A DNA stretch of 64,000 nucleotides from Chamaecrista fasciculata (Eukaryota; Streptophyta; Magnoliopsida; Fabales; Fabaceae), in contig QANZ01004226.1 of assembly GCA_003254925.1 (NCBI GenBank), positions 1 through 64,000 of the forward strand. The letters run 5' to 3'. The translations under genes and the position numbers were made by a program. The first letter of the stretch is position 1, and the number at the start of each line of letters is the position of its first letter. Below the pieces are notes generated by a model. That model was given only the letters and a program-made list of their open reading frames with translations. It had not been told where the DNA came from and made no database searches. Below are positions 59,801 through 64,000 of this stretch, piece after piece.

Positions 59801-59945
59801 TCACGTCGGAGCGATGCCATTTCCGGATTTTGTGCGAACCGGCAAGCAAGAAATGGGGACTTCTTCCGCGGATCATCGAGCTGCTGGGACATCTGGGGAT
59901 GGAGGTGAAACCCTCTACCTCAAATCCTCTGATGATGCTAATTAA
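56845..59945 (+). CDS. GIF1: GRF1-interacting factor 1 / ANGUSTIFOLIA3 (transcription coactivator)
   Basis: Exons: 56845-56925, 57937-58013, 58810-58894, 59565-59945. They total 624 nt, 207 aa, all GT/AG and in frame. The N-terminal SNH (SSXT/SYT-like) domain covers about residues 20-75: HIQQ, YLDENKSLILKIVES, NSGKLSECAE, NQARLQRNLMYLAAIAD. The remainder is Gln/Gly/Met-rich (QG domain). It includes QMTQQQLMAARSSLVYAQQP and a His run (DHHNHHH), and ends GDGGETLYLKSSDDAN, the characteristic GIF1 tail. GIF1 lacks DNA binding. It joins GRF transcription factors and SWI/SNF complexes to promote cell proliferation in leaves. Intron 1 is about 1 kb and pyrimidine-rich. Intron 3 carries nested MITEs. 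Confidence 0.96.
58965..59488. mobile_element. Family G fold-back MITE (copy 2) in GIF1 intron 3
   Basis: The left end GGCTAAAAATGCACAACCCC pairs with the right end TTTTGTGCGTTTTAGCC. The internal AAACTAAAGTTCAGCGAGTC parallels the copy in the purine gene (AAGTTCAGGGAATC). It ends 76 bp before exon 4 and carries a nested hairpin element. Confidence 0.7.
59272..59425. mobile_element. Nested hairpin MITE with GTAGAGAGAGAAA arms (copy 2)
   Basis: The left end AATTTGGATCCTCTACAGTA pairs with the right end GTACTATAAAGAATCCAAATT. The core GTAGAGAGAGAAAGTG pairs with CACTTTCTCTCTCTAC. It interrupts the right part of the family G element and is therefore the younger insertion. Confidence 0.65.
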
Positions 59946-60900
59946 TTAGTGTGATCAATGTTAGTTTAGTTATTAGGGGAAATTCAAGTAGCTAGCTAGC
60001 TAGGTGATCATGATGATGGAGTTTTAGTAGTAGCTAGGGGGGAACTAGAAGGAATGGAAAAGGAAAGACCTTAATTGCTCTCTGCTTATAATTATGTGGG
60101 ACGATAATATATGTGCGTTTCTTTGTTTTTTGTTATATGATCATGCCAAACAATCGAATCCCCCTTGTTTTAATGCTTTCTTTTTTGAGAAAAGAAAAAC
60201 TTAGTTTATCAATCATCAATCATGCATTTTCTGGTAAGTTCATGTATGTATATCTTGCTCAAACAATGAGGCTTTTCAATCGTGTTATGCCCAGCCACCT
60301 AGGTTGCAAGTGCGAGCTAGACGCAAGTTTTTTTATTTTTTTTTAGTAAACATACAATTTGGTCCTTGAAAGATTATTGAGCTCACGAAAGGTTAAAATA
60401 TATAATTTAGTCCTCAAAAAATTAAAAAAAAGTATATTTAATCCTTTTTATAGACTAAATAATATATCATTGTTAATCTTTTAATTTAGAGACTCAAGAG
60501 TATATTATTTTAATCTTTAGGAGACTAATTGTGTATTTTAATTATTTAAGGAACAATTAAATGATCAGTTTAGTACTTTTTCAAAGACCATATTATATAT
60601 TTACTCTATTTCTTTTTTGTTCTTAGTGCGGTTTTTCAAATTGTGTCGGTCTGATCTCCACTTCACTATGGTGGAAGAGTAGTTGTTTATAAATTTCAAA
60701 TTCAAGATATTATTGTTCAAATGATATCAAGTTATTAATTATTCGACAGATCTCAGCTATGGTAGAAGCAACTTTCTATAATTTTAAATTTTAAAAGCAT
60801 TAATAGGTATTTAGGATGGAAATTTAAGTAGCTTTGGATTATGATCTTGATATTATCATCCTATTGAAAGTTTCTAATGTCTTAACAAGTGAAAACTACA
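59946..60900. other. GIF1 3' flank and a fold-back repeat
   Basis: The first ~200 bp are the probable GIF1 3' untranslated region (TAGCTAGCTAGCTAGG near 59,990). About 60,348-60,611 is an inverted-repeat element (ACAATTTGGTCCTTGAAAG against CTTTTTCAAAGACCATATTAT). The remainder shows nothing recognisable. Confidence 0.45.
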
Positions 60901-60907
60901 AAGCTGG

Positions 60908-61517
60908 ATTAGGGTAAATCTAACCTTGAGTTCACAGTAGAAGGCAGCTTCCGGCCAGTGGGGGTCGTCGGAACCTGCAAACGAGAATGCACAGGGGGTT
61001 CCCTGCGATTCTTCTCCGATGCTTAAGTCAGTGAGAGAAAGCTGGAGAGTTTGAATATTTTTAGAGAGAGAGAGTCGTTACCTTAGAAAAGGTCCCCCCT
61101 TTTCCTTTTATCCTCCTTCCCTTTTGTCTCATGTTCGTACGAGGTCTCTCTCTGAGACGTCAGGGGTGTACTCGGGATGTGTGAGGAAAAGTGGGTTGGT
61201 GTAGGTTTCTGCTTTTGAGGTGACAGCTATCACTGCCAGGGTACGGTGGGATTTCCAACCTTCTCTCCTGGTTGTCAGTGATAGCCAGGAGTGCTTTTCA
61301 TGGTTTGGTCTGCGCGCAGGGGGCGTTTTAGTCCTTTTGCGTGTCCTTCTTGTCCTGTCACGTGCTTTCACGGATCCTGGCATTTAATGCCAATATCTTG
61401 GCATTAAATGCTTGAGTGTGGGAGGGGGAGCCTGCCTGGGTTGTCCCTCCGTCGGGTATCCTTTGTGTCCTTGGATAACAACTCCGAGGGGTCATTCCGA
61501 GGAGTGTATATCAACAA
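60908..61517 (-). mobile_element. Probable solo LTR (retrotransposon), minus strand
   Basis: About 600 bp sharply richer in GC than its surroundings. On the minus strand it starts TGTTGATATACACTCCTCGG and ends near TTAGATTTACCCTAATCCA, i.e. TG...CA ends. It contains GCATTTAATGCC and GGCATTAAATGCC, forming a short palindrome typical of LTR leaders. No gag/pol frame is adjacent and no clear 5-bp target duplication was found, so the call is tentative. Confidence 0.5.
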
Positions 61518-63146
61518 GTTTTAAAATCTAAATTTCGTTAATCATTCTAGATAAGTGGTTTATGTGTTTGCATCTTGTATATCTGATTAATCTTTCTCTT
61601 ACAAACGTTTAATGTTTGTTAATTTAGTTGTTATTTTTAAAAAAACATTTCTAACTTATTTTATTAAATTTAATTCAGGTATTATTGATTAAGATATAAA
61701 AAAAGAATAAAGTAATATTTAAGTTTGAGTCAAATTCGACACTGATATGGTAACATTTAGCATTAAAATGAGATTTTAGCTTAAACTACAAGTTTTAGTG
61801 AGGCATCTTGAGCATAGCCGCATAGTTTTTTTTTTATTATTGTTATTACTTTCTATTTATGGAGGATAATTATTATCACACCTTACCGTTATATTTGGCT
61901 TTTTGTCATTTCAAAATGATATTTGAAAAAGAAAGTTTTATATTTGGAAACGAAACCCAAAAGGTTACATCACGAATGAAACTAGTTATTTATTTATTTT
62001 CTCTATTCGAAGTTGAAAGTTAAAATCAAATTCCTGCCAAAACAGTGCTAACTGATGTCACCTAGAAAAGTAGCTGCACTTGTGCCCATGCATGTATGCT
62101 TCTTATAATTCAAACCTATTACCCCATAAAGAAAAAAAAAATTTACCAAACGCTCCCTTAATATAGTAGTGAGTGTGTGTATATATATATATATATTAAG
62201 GAGGAAAATAGTGTGTATATGTATAATTATATATATATATTCAATAAATAGTTCATGTTTTAAGGGTAACTTGAGGATTAACTGCTTGGATTAGTAGCTA
62301 AATCAAATTAATTATATATTGCAAGAAGACAAAAAGGGAAGAGTATGAGAGATCGAGGCATGCGCACAGGAGAGAGTGGAAAGGGCATAAGAAGGGGAAG
62401 TGATAGCTCTATTTGAATTTGACTAGTGAAGCCAAAAACAAAAGTACAGCGAAGAAAAACCTTCCAATTTTTATATATATATATATTATAAAATAGGGTA
62501 AATTACATTTTGGTATCTTATTTTATGGACTCATTTCACTTTGGTACTTTGTTCTTTCAAAAGTAACACTTTGGTACTCTGTTCTTTGCATTGTTAATAT
62601 TTTGGTACCTTGTTCTTTGCATCATTAACATTTTGGTACCTTAATAAAGATATAAGAGTAGTAAATCATGAAAGAACATGGTACTAAAGTGATTTATTTC
62701 AAAGAACAGGATACTAAAGTGAAATCAGTTCATAGAACAAAGTATTAAAGTGTAATTTACCCTATAATATATCATTTAATTATTAAAAATTTTAAAAATT
62801 GAATGTAACTGGTCAAACCACTCCTTAAAAATAAAACTGAATATGACGGTAATATTTAGAATATATATAGATATATATATATATATACTCTCCATTAAAA
62901 AATATTTATGAAAAACAAAAAGAAAAAATACCATATATGGAGGATTTTGTTTAAACAAAGAGTTGTTGGACTAATTAATTAGTGGATAGGAGTAGTATAT
63001 ATTTAGACGTAAAAAATTATTAACGACAACGGTGACGTGGATAATGGATAATGTTGATGAGTTTGTGGGAATGTTTGCCTGTATGTGAGCTCGGAACTAG
63101 GAAGCATGGCACGCTCTCATCATATCATATGTATATATATACGTTA

Positions 63147-63179
<33 letters not shown>

Positions 63180-64000
63180 TCAGTTCTTCACCCATTTCAT
63201 TCTTCACACTTACTATTCTCTCACCCTTATTATTATCTCTCAGTCTCACCACCTTCCTCATATAATAGTCTCACCCTTATCGCTTTCCACTCCTGTAATT
63301 CAATGAGTGCCACATAAAGAAACATATATATTATTATATTATATTATATGATTGAGTCCATAAGCATATATAATTAATTATTTTCCTAAAGGACCAGGAT
63401 GGAAAAGGAAAAAGAAAATTACTTTTTTATGATCAGTCGGGGTCAAAGTCATTTCGTTTGTTTATATGCCGAATATTTTGACCCCTGACGATCAATATAT
63501 TATATTATATAAGAATACCTGACCTACATTATATTTATTAGTTTAAAATCTTTCTCCTATCACCGTTCTTGTTTGGTACTCAAACTTCTATGGGTATGTA
63601 ATATCGAGGTACAAGCCCAAGAATAAGAAACTCCAAATTAACTCTTTTTTTTTTTTTGGAAAATCCAAATTAACTCTTCAGTACAAATTAAGGATAATTT
63701 GATAATGTAGAAATTAAAGAACCTCGCGGCTTTTAAATTTTACATTTGAAAATTGTGTGTTCTATTTGCGTCAAATGATAATCGATTTATATATATTTTC
63801 GACGACATTATTTAATGATGTTTCATCCAAACTTGAGAATTATTTTTAATTTTCTGGTCACTATATATAGTCTACATATATAATATAATGATTATATATA
63901 GGACATTATATTATATTGGAAGATACAAAACAAAACCACAGAGAGAAGAAATTAATAAGACATGCATGCATTCATCGCATTAATTATTCATACATATAAT
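61518..64000. other. AT-rich intergenic DNA to the window end; no gene seen
   Basis: Holds a family B MITE, AT microsatellites (about 62185-62200, 62855-62890, 63149-63177) and low-complexity DNA. No reading frame with a family match was found. A gene may lie beyond the window edge. Confidence 0.5.
62497..62762. mobile_element. Family B MITE, copy 3 (complete hairpin)
   Basis: It starts GGGTAAATTACATTTTGGTA and ends AAGTGTAATTTACCC. The arms consist of repeated CACTTTGGTACTYTGTTCTTT units with their complements in the right half. This is the only copy of the family in the window without an N, and it shows the complete structure. Confidence 0.75.

Overview
The window is nuclear DNA from a flowering plant. 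All recognisable genes are eudicot-type: spliced with GT/AG introns, and AT-rich between genes. Interspersed repeats are numerous (SINEs, fold-back MITEs, LTR pieces). I read it as a core eudicot, probably a rosid, but the sequence alone does not give the species. No bacterial, viral or organellar genes were seen.

Genes, left to right: (1) a DRIP-type RING E3 ubiquitin ligase, 810-5087 (+), seven coding exons, 437 aa; (2) prefoldin subunit 4, 7123-8578 (+), missing the start of its last exon at an N; (3) a DUF1685 protein, 9930-11136 (-), two exons; (4) an intronless ANXUR/FERONIA-clade receptor kinase, 13418-16000 (+); (5) a WVD2-like/TPX2-family microtubule protein, 17036-19382 (-), six coding exons; (6) an Alba-like nucleic-acid-binding protein, 32685-34199 (+), five exons; (7) a MUSTANG-type domesticated MULE transposase, 35733-37985 (-); (8) the plastid PurK-PurE fusion of purine synthesis, 40981-47900 (+), sixteen coding exons, 635 aa; (9) the GRF coactivator GIF1/ANGUSTIFOLIA3, 56845-59945 (+), four exons. 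For every gene except prefoldin 4, the exon joins keep one reading frame from start to stop.

The genes do not form a pathway or cluster. They are unrelated housekeeping and developmental genes. Three long stretches hold no recognisable gene: about 20.5-32.6 kb, 48-56.5 kb and 60-64 kb. They consist of AT-rich DNA, microsatellites, SINEs and several fold-back families. The recurring families have termini GGCTAAARTGCA, GGGTAAATTRCA with GGTACCCTGTGGTT, GGTCAAAACTTTATTTTGG, and a GTGTCCGACAC-rich repeat. There is also a hAT-like element nested in a PIF/Harbinger-like element.

The most unusual structure is a near-perfect 493-bp palindrome in intron 14 of the PurK-PurE gene, ending exactly at an N. 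It duplicates unique flanking DNA as well as the transposon, so an assembly or sequencing fold-back error is more likely than biology. Five isolated Ns (8360, 20606, 39384, 47256, 56293) sit at or beside repeats, homopolymers or AT runs, and look like contig joins. I found no convincing new biological system. The interest lies in transposon structure, the broken prefoldin model, the domesticated transposase and some leader and promoter features.
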